DNA from: an uncultured Methanobrevibacter sp.
GTDB lineage: Archaea; Methanobacteriota; Methanobacteria; Methanobacteriales; Methanobacteriaceae
DNA: 64,000 nt
Assembly (NCBI RefSeq): GCF_902770715.1
Contig: NZ_CACXTS010000002.1
Location: 1-64,000, forward strand
Direction of reading: 5' to 3'
The position numbers were made by a program, and so were the translations under genes. The notes beneath the pieces were generated by a model. That model worked only from the letters and a program-made list of their open reading frames with translations. It did no database searches and had not been told where the DNA came from. How positions within the stretch are numbered: position 1 is the first letter of the stretch; every line of letters begins with the position of its first letter. Positions 54,160-64,000 of the stretch are shown here, one piece after another.

Positions 54160-54933
54160 TTAAAAATCAAGTTCCAAGGTTACCGGACAGTGATCGGAAC
54201 CGTAAACTTCATTCAATATTTCAGCGGATTTGACCTTATCGACAATTTCTTCATTTACATAAAAATAGTCAAGTCTCCAACCGGCATTCCTCTCACGTGC
54301 GCGGGTTCTGTAGCTCCACCAGGTGAAGTTATTCTCGCCTTCATCAAACATCCTGAAGGTATCAACGAATCCGACCTCTTCAAGCTGGTCCAGCCAGGCA
54401 CGCTCTTCAGGAAGATACCCGGATTTCCCTTCGCAGTTTTTAGGATTGTAAACATCGATAGGGTTGTGGGCAATGTTATAATCTCCAGTGATGATTAAGT
54501 TTTTGCCTTGCTGCTTAAGCTCAACCAGCTGCTTCAACAACGCATCGCAGAAGGCAACCTTAAAATCAAGCCTTTTTGCCTCCATACCACTGTTTGGGAA
54601 GTAAATATTGTACAAGATAAAGTCAGGATATTCAATCCTTAAAACCCTGCCTTCGCTGTCAAGCTCTTCAACGCCCAAGCCCTTAACAACATCAACGGGT
54701 TCGATTTTTGAGTATGTTCCGACTCCGCTGTATCCCTTCCTTTCGGCTTCATTGAAGCATTGGTGAAAATCATCGACATTAGCCAATTTCTTAGGAATAT
54801 CTTTTTGTGTAGCTCTAACTTCCTGAAAGTTAATAATATCAGCGTCGGTATTGTCAAACCAGTCCCAAAATTCATCTTTTTTTGAAACTGCCCTAATACC
54901 ATTTACATTCCAAGAAACCAGCTTGATTGACAT
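54160..54933 (-). CDS. Exodeoxyribonuclease III (AP endonuclease family)
   Basis: The product is 257 residues. Seen: SWNVNGIRAV, INFQEVRATQKDIP, the GDYNIAHNPIDVYNPKNCEG block, TWWSYR and the end YGSDHCPVTLELDF. It cuts DNA at abasic sites and trims 3' ends in base-excision repair. Its ATG overlaps the pheS stop by one base. Confidence 0.94.
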   Translation of the reverse strand: MSIKLVSWNVNGIRAVSKKDEFWDWFDNTDADIINFQEVRATQKDIPKKLANVDDFHQCFNEAERKGYSGVGTYSKIEPVDVVKGLGVEELDSEGRVLRIEYPDFILYNIYFPNSGMEAKRLDFKVAFCDALLKQLVELKQQGKNLIITGDYNIAHNPIDVYNPKNCEGKSGYLPEERAWLDQLEEVGFVDTFRMFDEGENNFTWWSYRTRARERNAGWRLDYFYVNEEIVDKVKSAEILNEVYGSDHCPVTLELDF

Positions 54934-56477
54934 TATAACCTGACTCCTCTGTCAATAGGCAATTCGCGAAGCCATTTGATGTCACTTTTGTAAAGCATAC
55001 GAATGTCTTCCACATCATACCTGATCATTGCAAGCCTTTCAATACCTAAACCGAAAGCCAAAGCAGGCTGATTGATTCCAAGAGGTTTTAATACTTCTGG
55101 CCTGAACATTCCAGCCCCTCCAAGTTCAATCCAGCTTTCCTTTTCCTCCAAATAGATTTCAGTTTCTGTGGACAAGTAAGTGTATGGGAAATAAGCCGGC
55201 CTGAATCTGACTTCAAATCCTAATTTCTTATAGAATTCCTTTAATGTTCCTAAAAGGTTTTGGTAACTGATTCCTTCATCACAGACCAATCCTTCGACTT
55301 GGTGGAATTCAGGCAAGTGCTTGTAATCGAAAGTTTCTCTTCTAAATACCCTTCCTACAGAAAACATTTTAATTGGAGGTTCATGATTAAATAAGTGTTT
55401 AGTGGATATTCCGGTAGTGTGAGTTCTTAAAACGCTTTGGCGAGCAATGTCTTCACTCCAGTCATATTGCCAGCCTATAGAACCTGTGTCCGCACCGGTT
55501 TCATGAGTCTCAGCAGTAAGTTTTACAAGCGCATCATCAGGCAAGTCACATGTTAGCGGATTTTTAAGATAGAAAGTGTCCTGCATTTCACGGGCAGCGT
55601 GGTCTTGTGGCTGGAAAAGTGAATCGAAGTTCCAGAATGCAGATTCTACAAATTCTCCGTTGTCCTCTGAAAATCCCATATTAAGGAAGATTTCCCTTAT
55701 CTCATCAATGATTACCCTCAAAGGATGTTTTTTACCTGCAAAAATAACAGGCGCTTCAGCATTAATGTCATATGGACGGTACTGTAAGCTTTTCCATTCA
55801 CCGTCTTTCAGTTGTTGGTGTGTTAATTGAGTGGCTTGCTCTTGAATAGTGAATCCTTCATCCAATATAGCTTCACCTTTATCTAAAAGTTTAAAAGAGT
55901 GTGAGGTATTCTTTTTAATGTTTAAGATGTTTTTCCTATCATTCAATTTCTTAAATCCATCCAAAAGGCCTTCTTCCTTTATGGAATTGATAATTGTTCT
56001 GGCTCCCTTCAATTTATTCAGCAATTGTTCATCATCACCTAACTTGTCCTTAAAGTCCATTCCGACATCAGTGATTTTCACTTCGCCCTTATCGATTTGA
56101 GCCCAATTCTTACGACGCAGCCAGCCAATGGCAATATTGGCTTCCTTTTTGTCGATGCCTGTTGCATCAGCCAAGTCTTTCATAAGAATGGAACTCCTTT
56201 CAGCTAAAACATCCAATATTTTACGTTCAGGAAGGCCTTTGTCGGCATATTCCAATCCTGCATCGGATAGGGAGATTTCCTCTTCAATATCCTTTTCAAC
56301 TTCAATAATGTCTTTTGAAGCAAGTGATCCTGCCGCACTCATCACTGCCTTAATGTCCATGTCGGCATTTTCAGCTATTTCTTCAGGAGTGGCAGTAGGA
56401 TTTGCCTCAAGTTCCTTTAAAACTTTCTTTTCGTAAATATGCAATTCATTAATGGTTTTTTTAATATCCTCACTCAT
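54933..56477 (-). CDS. pheS: Phenylalanyl-tRNA synthetase alpha subunit
   Basis: The product is 514 residues, the archaeal length. An N-terminal winged-helix region precedes the class II core: [19 protein letters not shown], motif 2-like [20 protein letters not shown], and motif 3 [18 protein letters not shown]. With the beta subunit it charges tRNA-Phe; pheT is not in the window. exoIII follows with a 1-nt overlap. Confidence 0.96.
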   Translation of the reverse strand: MSEDIKKTINELHIYEKKVLKELEANPTATPEEIAENADMDIKAVMSAAGSLASKDIIEVEKDIEEEISLSDAGLEYADKGLPERKILDVLAERSSILMKDLADATGIDKKEANIAIGWLRRKNWAQIDKGEVKITDVGMDFKDKLGDDEQLLNKLKGARTIINSIKEEGLLDGFKKLNDRKNILNIKKNTSHSFKLLDKGEAILDEGFTIQEQATQLTHQQLKDGEWKSLQYRPYDINAEAPVIFAGKKHPLRVIIDEIREIFLNMGFSEDNGEFVESAFWNFDSLFQPQDHAAREMQDTFYLKNPLTCDLPDDALVKLTAETHETGADTGSIGWQYDWSEDIARQSVLRTHTTGISTKHLFNHEPPIKMFSVGRVFRRETFDYKHLPEFHQVEGLVCDEGISYQNLLGTLKEFYKKLGFEVRFRPAYFPYTYLSTETEIYLEEKESWIELGGAGMFRPEVLKPLGINQPALAFGLGIERLAMIRYDVEDIRMLYKSDIKWLRELPIDRGVRL

Positions 56478-56576
56478 TTAAACACCATAAATTATAGATT
56501 AATAATATAATAATATATGTTTAAAGTGATTTATAAAAGTAGTGTAAAATTTAAAAAAAAATAGAAAAAAAGATAA

Positions 56577-56900
56577 TTAGAATATTATTCTATTACCTGT
56601 CCAGTCAACATCATCAAAGGCATTGGCTTTCTTTTCATCTTCAAGATATTGTTCCATGTCCCTGTAAACCTTAACTCTGAAGATATCAGGGTAAGCTATA
56701 TAAAGCCTATCACCATTAGGTTTGGATTCCTTCACGTAAGTTTGCTGAAATTCAATAATTGTGTCATCTTCCTTATGGAAATGATGAACCTCATTTGCAC
56801 ATAGAATCTTGAAGTGTACGAAATCATCCTTCAGCAATTCATTGACCAAATCCTCAATCAAAGGAGGATTATTTGCATTTTTATTATATCTAATTTCCAT
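56577..56900 (-). CDS. Hypothetical protein, 107 residues
   Basis: The family is unknown. From MEIRYNKNANNPPLIEDLVN at 56900, with GAGGAAA upstream. It is soluble and rich in charged residues, with strands HFKILCANEVHHFHKED and RLYIAYPDIFRVKVYRD. It stands alone with a terminator hairpin at its stop. Confidence 0.6.
   Translation of the reverse strand: MEIRYNKNANNPPLIEDLVNELLKDDFVHFKILCANEVHHFHKEDDTIIEFQQTYVKESKPNGDRLYIAYPDIFRVKVYRDMEQYLEDEKKANAFDDVDWTGNRIIF
56578..56592 (-). terminator. Hairpin at the stop codon with U-tract
   Basis: TAGAAT and ATTCTA pair in a 6-bp stem with a 3-nt loop; U-rich sequence follows on the minus strand (complement of 56551-56570). It overlaps the end of the 107-residue gene. 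Confidence 0.5.
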
Positions 56901-57040
56901 TTTCCTCACCATTTTCGGATTTCTAAAAAATAGAAAGCCATGTTAAACATATATTTCATTTTAATTCTTTAAATACTTATTGAAATAAGATTAAACAAGT
57001 AAACAATCATCTGATGAACATGCCTAAATCAGGGAATGTT

Positions 57041-57421
57041 CTAAAATGTTTCGATTGTTTTATTTAATTCCCTGACAATTATTTTAACACACTCTTCGGC
57101 TTCAGCGTCCAATCTGAAAGGGTCCTTTGCAGATACTTCATAATCCTCGAGAACTTCATTAACGGCAATTGTGCCAGCCACATCAATTCCCTTATTTTTT
57201 AAAATCTTATTCACGCATCCGTTGGCGCAGCCATTTAGTGCAACGATGGGATATTTCTTAAGCATTTCATCATTTTTTCCTTCAATGTCGGCAGATGTTG
57301 AACCCATGCAGATTGAAATGACATTTTCATTTGCCTTTCTGCAGTCTCCAACGGCAACTCTGGACACCAACCCGTTTGCACTCATTCCATTGCATGGCGC
57401 CAATGCGATTTTCTTATCCAT
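57041..57421 (-). CDS. Putative zinc-binding DGC-domain protein
   Basis: The product is 126 residues. Conserved cysteines lie in ALAPCNGMSANG, VAVGDCRKAN, ISICMGSTSADIEGK and LNGCANGCVNKILKNKGI, as in DGC/DUF1847-type proteins. It probably binds metal. It lies 9 bp after the citG-like gene and may be part of its operon. Confidence 0.78.
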   Translation of the reverse strand: MDKKIALAPCNGMSANGLVSRVAVGDCRKANENVISICMGSTSADIEGKNDEMLKKYPIVALNGCANGCVNKILKNKGIDVAGTIAVNEVLEDYEVSAKDPFRLDAEAEECVKIIVRELNKTIETF

Positions 57422-57430
57422 ATTACCACA

Positions 57431-58306
57431 TCAGAAATTTGATTTCAAATAGCTTACAAAAATGGAAGCTGCAGTCAAATCTGCAGTTGTTCCTGGATTA
57501 TACTTGTTGTTAAATAAATAATCATCGAATTCAGCCACCCTGTCAATAAAATCAGGCACATCCTTCATTTTAAGCAAATCCCTTGTCATCAATGATATCT
57601 TGAGCGCTTCATCATCTCCGTATTTTCTAGAAATCAATGTATCTGGAACATGAGACAGGATTGTTAAAAATGTCAAAAGGCATGCTTCATTTTGGGATTT
57701 TTCCGCTTTCAATTCATGATATGTTGGATAACCTATTTCAAAAACGGCAGGCATGTCACTGGTCATTTCACGTGCCAGCATGTCCCACGGAGCGGATATT
57801 TTCAAAACATCATACATTGTCTGGTTGTTTTCCCTGAGCTCATTTTTAGCGTTGTCGCTTGCCACATCATATTCGTCCTGATCGCCCATACCCCCTGCAT
57901 CTGCAATATTGATTGCATCATACAAGTCACATGCATCGTCAACTGAGGTATTTGACATCAGCAATTTGATGTTTTCACGAATATCATCGAAAGAGTCGCT
58001 TATGGCGGCTGCAACCGCAATAGGTGTTGTCATCATGACAATTCCCAAGTTGGTGTTGTTATTAATCCACCTGTCAGTTTCGGCAACTGCCTGAAGGATG
58101 TATTTTCCCAGTTCAGGATTTTCAACGTCGACATCAGTGCATGCTTCACGAATGGAGTCTCCAATAACAATTCCGCTTATCACAAAGTCTTCAAATACCA
58201 TGTCATCATAATCACGGGTTCTGTGAACATTGCCTGGCTTCGGGTATCCGCTTACCTCTAAAGCAGAAGCGATCTGAGCTATTTTTGCAATTTCATTAGC
58301 GTCCAT
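57431..58306 (-). CDS. Triphosphoribosyl-dephospho-CoA synthase family (CitG-like)
   Basis: The product is 291 residues. SALEVSGYPKPGNVHRTRDY, INNNTNLGIVMMTTPIAVA and LISRKYGDDEALK are CitG blocks, and DLTAASIFV is at the end. In bacteria CitG makes the precursor of the citrate lyase prosthetic group. Archaeal relatives are widespread without that enzyme, so the substrate here is unknown. It begins directly after the hemB stop. Confidence 0.85.
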   Translation of the reverse strand: MDANEIAKIAQIASALEVSGYPKPGNVHRTRDYDDMVFEDFVISGIVIGDSIREACTDVDVENPELGKYILQAVAETDRWINNNTNLGIVMMTTPIAVAAAISDSFDDIRENIKLLMSNTSVDDACDLYDAINIADAGGMGDQDEYDVASDNAKNELRENNQTMYDVLKISAPWDMLAREMTSDMPAVFEIGYPTYHELKAEKSQNEACLLTFLTILSHVPDTLISRKYGDDEALKISLMTRDLLKMKDVPDFIDRVAEFDDYLFNNKYNPGTTADLTAASIFVSYLKSNF

Positions 58307-59308
58307 TTATATCATCTCATTGAAAAGCAGATATGGTGCAAAATTAGTGATTATTAAGTCTGCTCCAGCCCTTTTGATTGAAAGAAGAGATTCTGTAATT
58401 GCCCTTTCAGTCAGATATCCTTTTTCAATAGCTGCCATTATCATGGAGTATTCTCCGCTTACGTTATATGCAACCAAAGGCAGCATGAACTCATCTCTCA
58501 CCATGCGAACGACATCCAAGTATGGAAGTGCCGGTTTGACCATCAAAAAGTCCGCACCCTCTATCACATCAAGTTCACATTCACGGATTGCTTCCATGGC
58601 GTTTCCAGGATCCATCTGATAGGATTTCCTGTCACCCAAATGAGGTGATGAACATGCAGCAACCCTAAACGGCTCGTAAAATGCGGATGCGTACTTGGCT
58701 GAATATGACATTATCATCACATTTTCATAACCTTCATCATCCAAGGTCTGCCTGATTGCTCCTACCCTGCCATCCATCATGTCTGAAGGGGCCACAATAT
58801 CAGCACCCGCTTCTGCATGTGAAAGTGCAACTTTGGCAATGTAAGGCAAGGATTCATCATTCAATATCTCGATACCATGGTCAGTGTCCTCATTTTCCTT
58901 TATCATGCCGCAATGGCCGTGAGAAGTGTATTGGCATAAGCATACGTCACTTATAACAACCAGATTTGTTTCCTTTTTGAGTCTTCTTATTGCTTTTTGA
59001 ACAATTCCTGTTGCTGAATAATCCGGAGAAGCTATTTCATCTTTAGTGTCCTCTTTAGGTATTCCAAATACAATTATTGATTTCAATCCTTTGGCTTCAA
59101 GCTGCTTTGCGAATTCTATTCCACTGTCAAGGGAGTATCTGAATTCTCCAGGAAGGGAGGAAATCTCTTCCTTTTCGTCGCCTTCAAGCTCTTCCTTAAA
59201 GTAAATAGGATAAATCAAGTCTTCTTTTTCGAGTTTTGTTTCTCGTACAATATCTCTAATCTTGGCATTCTTTCTAAGTCTTCTCATTCTTGTAGTCGGA
59301 AATTCCAT
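58307..59308 (-). CDS. hemB: Porphobilinogen synthase (delta-aminolevulinate dehydratase)
   Basis: The product is 333 residues from [14 protein letters not shown] at 59308; GTGAT lies just upstream and the earlier GTG is part of that site. Zinc-site cysteines are in [14 protein letters not shown], Schiff-base lysines in [16 protein letters not shown] and [12 protein letters not shown]. It joins two 5-aminolevulinates, the first common step to F430, cobamides and heme-like compounds. Confidence 0.96.
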   Translation of the reverse strand: MEFPTTRMRRLRKNAKIRDIVRETKLEKEDLIYPIYFKEELEGDEKEEISSLPGEFRYSLDSGIEFAKQLEAKGLKSIIVFGIPKEDTKDEIASPDYSATGIVQKAIRRLKKETNLVVISDVCLCQYTSHGHCGMIKENEDTDHGIEILNDESLPYIAKVALSHAEAGADIVAPSDMMDGRVGAIRQTLDDEGYENVMIMSYSAKYASAFYEPFRVAACSSPHLGDRKSYQMDPGNAMEAIRECELDVIEGADFLMVKPALPYLDVVRMVRDEFMLPLVAYNVSGEYSMIMAAIEKGYLTERAITESLLSIKRAGADLIITNFAPYLLFNEMI

Positions 59309-59469
59309 AATAATCACTAGTTAATAATTTTGATTTAGAAATATTTAAATTAATATATGATGAAACTGATGATGATTCTGAGATTCCGTCCGGTTAAATT
59401 AATCATACAAAATAGTTTAATATAATTTAAAAAATAATATTAAAAGTAGCTATTAAAAAGAGGCCAACT

Positions 59470-60570
59470 ATGTCAAATTCAATTGGAGAAAAATTTAAAA
59501 TAACAAGCTTTGGTTCAAGTCATGGAGTTGCAGTAGGAGCCATCGTTGACGGATGTCCTGCAAATCTTGAATTGACAGCAGAAGATATTCAAAAGGAACT
59601 AAACAAAAGAAAACCTGGAACAAGCAGCGTAACCACTCCCAGAAAGGAAGCTGATGAAGTTCAAATACTTTCAGGTATTTTTGAAGGAAAAACCGATGGG
59701 ACACCAATTACCGGAGTCATTTTCAATAAAAATCAGCACTCCAAAGATTATTCCATGTTTAAAAGCACTCCACGCCCATCCCATGGGGACTTTGGCTGGA
59801 TGAGCAAATACGGAAACTACGACTACAATGGAGGAGGCCGTGGAAGCGGCAGAGTAACTATCGGCCATGTCATAGGCGGTGCAATAGCCAAAAAACTTCT
59901 TGAAACACAAAATATTGAAGTCATATCCCATGTGATCCAAATAGGAAACATTGAAGCAGAGCCTCAAGATTTCAATACAATAAAAGAAAACATTGAAAAG
60001 AATCCTGTAAGATGTGCAGATTTAAAGGCTGCTGAAGAAATGGAAGAATTGATTTTGGCAAAAAAACAGGAAGGCGATTCAGTTGGCGGAATTGTGGAAA
60101 CAATAGCTGTCGGCACTCCAGCAGGTCTTGGCGAACCTGTCTTTGAAAGGCTGGATGGAGACCTTGCAAGAATCCTAATGAATATTGGTGCCGTCAAAGG
60201 AGTTGAAATTGGTCTCGGATTTGATGTTGCAAATCGCACAGGCTCTGAAATCAATGATGAATATCAAATTGAAGACGGGAAAATCACAACAAAGACCAAT
60301 AATTCCGGCGGAATCATCGGTGGAATGAGCAACGGAATGCCTATAGTTTCCAGAATAGCCATAAAACCTACTCCATCCATTTCCAAATGTCAAAATTCAA
60401 TCAATCTGGAAAAAATGGAAAATGAAAAAATAGAAATTAAAGGAAGGCATGATCCTTGTATCTGTCCTAGAGTGACAGTCGTGGCCGAATCAAGCACTGC
60501 AATTGTCCTTGCAGACCATATGATTCGCTCAGGATTCATCCATCCAACTAATTTGGAAAAGAATATTTAA
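59470..60570 (+). CDS. aroC: Chorismate synthase
   Basis: The product is 366 residues. [29 protein letters not shown]-type [27 protein letters not shown] and [17 protein letters not shown] are the known FMN- and EPSP-binding blocks. It makes chorismate, the last shared step to aromatic amino acids. The divergent hemB lies 161 bp away. Its last 4 bp overlap the convergent MBL-fold gene. Confidence 0.96.
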   Translation: MSNSIGEKFKITSFGSSHGVAVGAIVDGCPANLELTAEDIQKELNKRKPGTSSVTTPRKEADEVQILSGIFEGKTDGTPITGVIFNKNQHSKDYSMFKSTPRPSHGDFGWMSKYGNYDYNGGGRGSGRVTIGHVIGGAIAKKLLETQNIEVISHVIQIGNIEAEPQDFNTIKENIEKNPVRCADLKAAEEMEELILAKKQEGDSVGGIVETIAVGTPAGLGEPVFERLDGDLARILMNIGAVKGVEIGLGFDVANRTGSEINDEYQIEDGKITTKTNNSGGIIGGMSNGMPIVSRIAIKPTPSISKCQNSINLEKMENEKIEIKGRHDPCICPRVTVVAESSTAIVLADHMIRSGFIHPTNLEKNI

Positions 60571-61490
60571 CTTTTTTTAAGAATGCTAAGCTCATCAAAC
60601 TCCTTATTTTTAAAGGAAGTTTGATAAGAGTTTCTTCTTCCGCTGTTGAACAATGCATGGGAAGTGCTGTGCATTGAAGATTCAACATCCTTGAGTGAAA
60701 TCAATCTGAATTTCTTAGGATTATTGTAGTTCACATTGAAAGATAATCCGTCAAATGCCGCAATTGTCTTGACGCCTGTTTGTTTGGATATTTTTTTGGC
60801 TTCAACAACAGGATTATTCGATATCATTTTAAGGCCCAAATGAGTCATTACGGCAACTTTAGGCTGCACTTCTTCAATCAAATCCATGAAATTGCGTGAA
60901 CACATGTGTCCAGGTATTGATTTGTTTCCAGGCCTTAACACACTTGCAATCAGTATGTCCGCTCCCTTATGGGCTTCGCCTAATCCTTCAAAGTAGCCTG
61001 TATCCGAAGTATATGACACCTTGAATCCGTTGTAATCTATTTGAAATCCAATACCTGCAGGATCGCCGTGCTCAATTTCAGTACCCTTGACCTTGATATT
61101 GTCGACCTCTTTTACGACACCAGGTTCCAAAACAACTGTGTCTGATTTGGACTGATGGTATGAGGAGATGCAGGGACCCCACTTTTCAAAACCTTTCAAG
61201 ACGCTTCTGCTTCCGAATACTGTCCCATTATATTTGGTCATTCCTCTGGTCATTGACTCAATGAGAATTTCAGCATCATTGTAATGGTCTGTATGTGCAT
61301 GAGAGACAAAGATTCCGCTTAAGTTACGGGGATCAAATCCAAACTGGTAAGTTCTTATAAGCGCTCCTGGACCCGGGTCGACATGATAATTCTTTCCGCC
61401 CAGATTATCAATTCTGAAGCCTCCAGTCATTCTTCGCTGTGAAATGGCGGAAAATCTTCCACCACCACTACCTAAAAATGTTATTTTCAT
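60567..61490 (-). CDS. MBL-fold metallohydrolase
   Basis: The product is 307 residues. [10 protein letters not shown], the metal motif [24 protein letters not shown] and [10 protein letters not shown] are the metallo-beta-lactamase-fold blocks, in the RNase Z or lactonase-like subgroup. The substrate is unknown. It lies 12 bp after the DUF2121 gene. Confidence 0.88.
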   Translation of the reverse strand: MKITFLGSGGGRFSAISQRRMTGGFRIDNLGGKNYHVDPGPGALIRTYQFGFDPRNLSGIFVSHAHTDHYNDAEILIESMTRGMTKYNGTVFGSRSVLKGFEKWGPCISSYHQSKSDTVVLEPGVVKEVDNIKVKGTEIEHGDPAGIGFQIDYNGFKVSYTSDTGYFEGLGEAHKGADILIASVLRPGNKSIPGHMCSRNFMDLIEEVQPKVAVMTHLGLKMISNNPVVEAKKISKQTGVKTIAAFDGLSFNVNYNNPKKFRLISLKDVESSMHSTSHALFNSGRRNSYQTSFKNKEFDELSILKKS

Positions 61491-61502
61491 TTAAACCCCC
61501 AC

Positions 61503-62423
61503 TTATAATGAACATAAAATTATATCGCATCTAAGAGAGGACTTATCTTTTTTGAGGCACAAATCTTCGTTTTCAATAACGACTTTATCTCCGATTTTTA
61601 CGTTGTCGCTTTCAGTGAACATCAACACGTTTTGACCAGGTCCTGCCAATTGTTTCCAGTTTCCGTCCATAGCCTGTGTTTTGTCATTTAATTGGACTTG
61701 CAGCATGTTTCCATCAATTGCAACTACACGACCTATATCTCCCTTTTCAATAATCTTGTTTGCCATGTCAATTGCAAGACTTTGTTGGACAAGCTGCTCT
61801 GTCAATTCTTGCCTGAATTTGGTCAAGACCTTAATATCGTGGTCAATAGTTATGTTCAAGTGCTTTTGTGCACTGGAATCTGAAAAACTAGGTTGCTGAA
61901 TTAAAACATCAAATTTATCCCCAACGGTAGGTGTTTTTGAAGAGACCTGAGATAGAATATCCTCAAATACTTCACCCATATATCTCAAACTCAGGGAAGA
62001 TTTCCAATTCTTAGAGATTAATGATTCGGCCAACTGTTTTGCATATTGATTACCGAAAAGTATAATTCCTTTATTCCCGGCTTTACGGGATTTGGTTTCT
62101 GAACCTAATAATTCAATTATCTGATAACCATTTGTTGTACCATAAATCCTTCTTCTTTTTGTTTCAAAAGTTCCTTTAGTACTCACTTCACCGCGAATGC
62201 AATTTCCAACGACTTTCAGTTTATTTGCGTCATCTGTAATCTTGATTGAAATTCCGAGTTCTTCCGCTCTTTTTAAAAATTTTTCGTCGCTTTCAATAGC
62301 ACCACTATATAATTCTTCCTCTAATGTTCTTAATTGTTCTTTATCACCGAAATATCCTATTTTTCTTTTATCAGCTGCCATTACACATCCTTTTTTACCA
62401 ATGTAAGCAATAATTAAGCTCAT
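61503..62423 (-). CDS. DUF2121 family protein, methanogen-typical
   Basis: The product is 306 residues. MSLIIAYIGKKGCVMAADKR at the start is DUF2121-like and resembles the beginning of Ntn-fold proteasome subunits (IVAxxGxxGVVLAADxR). The C-terminal part (GDIGRVVAIDGNMLQVQL, GDKVVIENEDLCLKK) is strand-rich. The family is known mainly from methanogens with no proven function. It is co-oriented with the MBL-fold gene. Confidence 0.82.
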   Translation of the reverse strand: MSLIIAYIGKKGCVMAADKRKIGYFGDKEQLRTLEEELYSGAIESDEKFLKRAEELGISIKITDDANKLKVVGNCIRGEVSTKGTFETKRRRIYGTTNGYQIIELLGSETKSRKAGNKGIILFGNQYAKQLAESLISKNWKSSLSLRYMGEVFEDILSQVSSKTPTVGDKFDVLIQQPSFSDSSAQKHLNITIDHDIKVLTKFRQELTEQLVQQSLAIDMANKIIEKGDIGRVVAIDGNMLQVQLNDKTQAMDGNWKQLAGPGQNVLMFTESDNVKIGDKVVIENEDLCLKKDKSSLRCDIILCSL

Positions 62424-62751
62424 AATATCTCCTGAATTTGATATTCATAAAAATATTCAAAATATTTCAAAATATCAATAATTTATTAATCATATATATT
62501 TATGCTAATCCTATATTATAAAGTTTAATAAGTAAAATTGAAATTACACTAAAAAAATTAAGGTTTCACTCTTTTTAAAAAATTGTTAAAAAACCTTAAT
62601 AATAGTCAAAATTATTTTTAAAGTTATTTAAACGAATATTTAAACAAAAATATTTAAATAATAACATAACATATATTATAATTAGTATAATTGTTAATTA
62701 TTTATCATTATAGATTAACATGAACACTAAAAAGAATATGGAGAGGAACTT
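62424..62751. other. AT-rich regulatory region before the acyl-CoA synthetase gene
   Basis: Three near-copies of an ATTTAAA motif sit at about 62624-62660, then TATA-like ATATATTATAATTAG near 62670-62685. GAGAGG lies before ATG 62752. A 12-codon frame from ATG 62720 ends at TGA 62753-62755, overlapping the main ATG. The left end holds the DUF2121 promoter. Confidence 0.45.
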
Positions 62752-64000
62752 ATGATTGATCTCAATAAAATGTTTAAACCTGAATCTGTGGCTGTAATTG
62801 GAGCATCCAACACCCCGGGTAAAGTTGGACATATCATTGTTGACAACCTTATCAACGATGGCTTTGAAGGCGCAATATATCCAGTAAACCCTAAAGGCGG
62901 AGAGATTCTTGGTAAAAAAGCATATGCAAATATAAAAGACATACCTGAAAAAGTAGACCTAGCAATTATTACAATTCCAGTGGCATTTGTAAACCCTGCT
63001 GTTAAGGAATGTGGTGAAGCAGGCGTGGAAAACATGGTAGTAATCACTGCTGGTTTTAAAGAAGTAGGTGGAGAAGGTGCCAAATTAGAAGCTGAATTGA
63101 CAGCACTTGGTGAAGAATACGGTATAAACATTATTGGACCAAACAGTTTAGGAATCACTGATTCACACACACCGTTAAACGGATCATTTTCACAAATGAT
63201 GCCACCAACCGGAAATATGGCATTTATTTCACAAAGTGGAGCTATGATGGTAGCTATCATCGACTGGAGTGTAACATCCGGAATTGGATTCAGTAAAGTA
63301 ATCAGTTTAGGAAACAAAGCTGGAGTAAGTGAAATCGAATTATTACAATACTTGGCCGAAGATGATGAAACCAATGTAATCATCTGTTACTTAGAGTCAA
63401 TTTCAGATGATGAGGACTTTGTAAGAACCATGAGAGAAACTGCACACAAAAAACCTATCATTGTCTTGAAATCAGGTTCAAGTTCCGCAGGAGCAGCTGC
63501 CGCATCCTCACACACAGGAGCGCTTGCAGGCAGTGACCTTGCATTTGACACAGCATTCAGACAATCAGGAATCATGCGTGTAGAAACAATGGCTGAACTA
63601 TTCGACTTAGGTTTAGCATTCTCCAAAGCACCGCTCCCAAGGGGAGACAACGTTGCTATCATTACCAATGCCGGTGGTGGAGGAGTACTCACAGTAGATG
63701 CAATGGAAAAAGCAGGATTGTCACTTGTTCAATTCGATGAAGAAACCACTGCAAGACTAAAAGAATGCGTTACCGAAGAAGGTAGTGCGAAAAACCCTAT
63801 TGACGTACTTGGAGATGCACCTGTAAGCAGATACAAAGAATCATTGGAAATCGTATTAAGTCAAGATGAAGTGGACAGTTTAATCGTAATGGTTTGTCCT
63901 ACTGCATCAGCAGACCCTGATGGAATTGCTAATGCCATCTTAGAAGAAAGGAAAGAATTCGACAAACCTATTATTGTTGTAAATATGGGTGGGCCATCAT
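62752..64000 (+). CDS. ADP-forming acetate/acyl-CoA ligase, 3' end beyond window
   Basis: At least 416 residues are visible and the frame is open at the right edge. MFKPESVAVIGASNTPGKVG opens the CoA-binding domain, NIIGPNSLGI and ISQSGAMMVAIIDW the succinyl-CoA-ligase-like domain, and SSHTGALAGSD holds the phospho-histidine. It interconverts acyl-CoA plus ADP with acid plus ATP. Because the acyl-CoA synthetase alpha part comes first, a fused alpha-beta protein is possible beyond the edge; a protein acetyltransferase fusion (Pat-like) is the alternative. Confidence 0.9.
   Translation, partial: MIDLNKMFKPESVAVIGASNTPGKVGHIIVDNLINDGFEGAIYPVNPKGGEILGKKAYANIKDIPEKVDLAIITIPVAFVNPAVKECGEAGVENMVVITAGFKEVGGEGAKLEAELTALGEEYGINIIGPNSLGITDSHTPLNGSFSQMMPPTGNMAFISQSGAMMVAIIDWSVTSGIGFSKVISLGNKAGVSEIELLQYLAEDDETNVIICYLESISDDEDFVRTMRETAHKKPIIVLKSGSSSAGAAAASSHTGALAGSDLAFDTAFRQSGIMRVETMAELFDLGLAFSKAPLPRGDNVAIITNAGGGGVLTVDAMEKAGLSLVQFDEETTARLKECVTEEGSAKNPIDVLGDAPVSRYKESLEIVLSQDEVDSLIVMVCPTASADPDGIANAILEERKEFDKPIIVVNMGGPS

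Noticed and set aside
62727-63692. Minus-strand frames at the right edge
   Set aside because: They oppose the acyl-CoA ligase, whose motifs are unmistakable on the plus strand.

Overview
The window reads as chromosomal DNA of a low-GC, gut-type methanogen of the order Methanobacteriales, most like Methanobrevibacter. This rests on gene content. There are archaeal markers: TgtA with a PUA domain, SRP19, S8e, an archaeal RecJ/GAN nuclease and an archaeal-type HMG-CoA synthase and thiolase pair. There are methanogen markers: a DUF2121 protein, HypE and the early tetrapyrrole genes hemB, hemD and cobA. A separately encoded C-terminal half of DNA polymerase B (the MTH208 type) is typical of Methanobacteriales. 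Secreted Ig-repeat proteins and LicD transferases fit a pseudomurein-walled gut archaeon. Ribosome-binding sites are mostly GGTGA/GAGG. I see no CRISPR array, rRNA or complete insertion sequence.

Layout. 1-6.3 kb is an accessory patch: an aldo/keto reductase, an HxlR regulator broken by a stop codon, a GNAT, a membrane Fe-S protein, an AAA+/DUF4143 ATPase behind 23-bp tandem repeats, and a DUF1848 gene with a decayed copy of its own 3' end nearby. 6.3-20.8 kb is mostly housekeeping: mevalonate entry, tRNA-Gly plus a shrunken tRNA-Gly remnant, a flippase, tgtA, an MnmC-like methyltransferase, a large secreted Ig-repeat protein, glmS, cobA and purQ-purS-purC. 20.8-26.1 kb holds small unknown genes, a DUF2283 pair, a sodium symporter and a twice-frameshifted flippase.

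26.1-36.8 kb is the most interesting part. Two divergent operons appear to build and attach phosphorus-containing groups to surface glycans. The leftward operon has PEP mutase fused to a cytidylyltransferase-like domain, a phosphoesterase, an SDR epimerase, a LicC/PntC-like nucleotidyltransferase, an unrecognised Rossmann enzyme, phosphonopyruvate decarboxylase and a LicD transferase. The rightward operon has LicD, a GpsA-like glycerol-3-phosphate dehydrogenase, an IspD/TarI-like cytidylyltransferase and a second LicD. IspD and GpsA chemistry is not expected in archaeal isoprenoid or lipid synthesis, so a surface phospho-polyol plus phosphonate system is the simplest reading (inference).

36.9-42 kb is accessory again: a secreted repeat protein with an in-frame stop, a VapC-type toxin with two related antitoxins sharing an operator pattern, flavodoxin-like genes and a 5'-truncated cell-wall-binding protein. 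42-64 kb is largely core: hemD, SRP19, RecJ, a DEAD helicase, nucleases, hypE, S8e with a strongly structured leader, polB2, exonuclease III, pheS, hemB, aroC, DUF2121 and the start of an ADP-forming acyl-CoA synthetase.

Two features recur. Several genes end in a perfect hairpin that overlaps or touches the stop codon and is followed by a U-rich tract. Several convergent pairs abut with no spacer or overlap by 4 bp. Decay is also visible: two genes with single in-frame TAA codons, one with two frameshifts, two gene relics, one truncated gene and one tRNA remnant.
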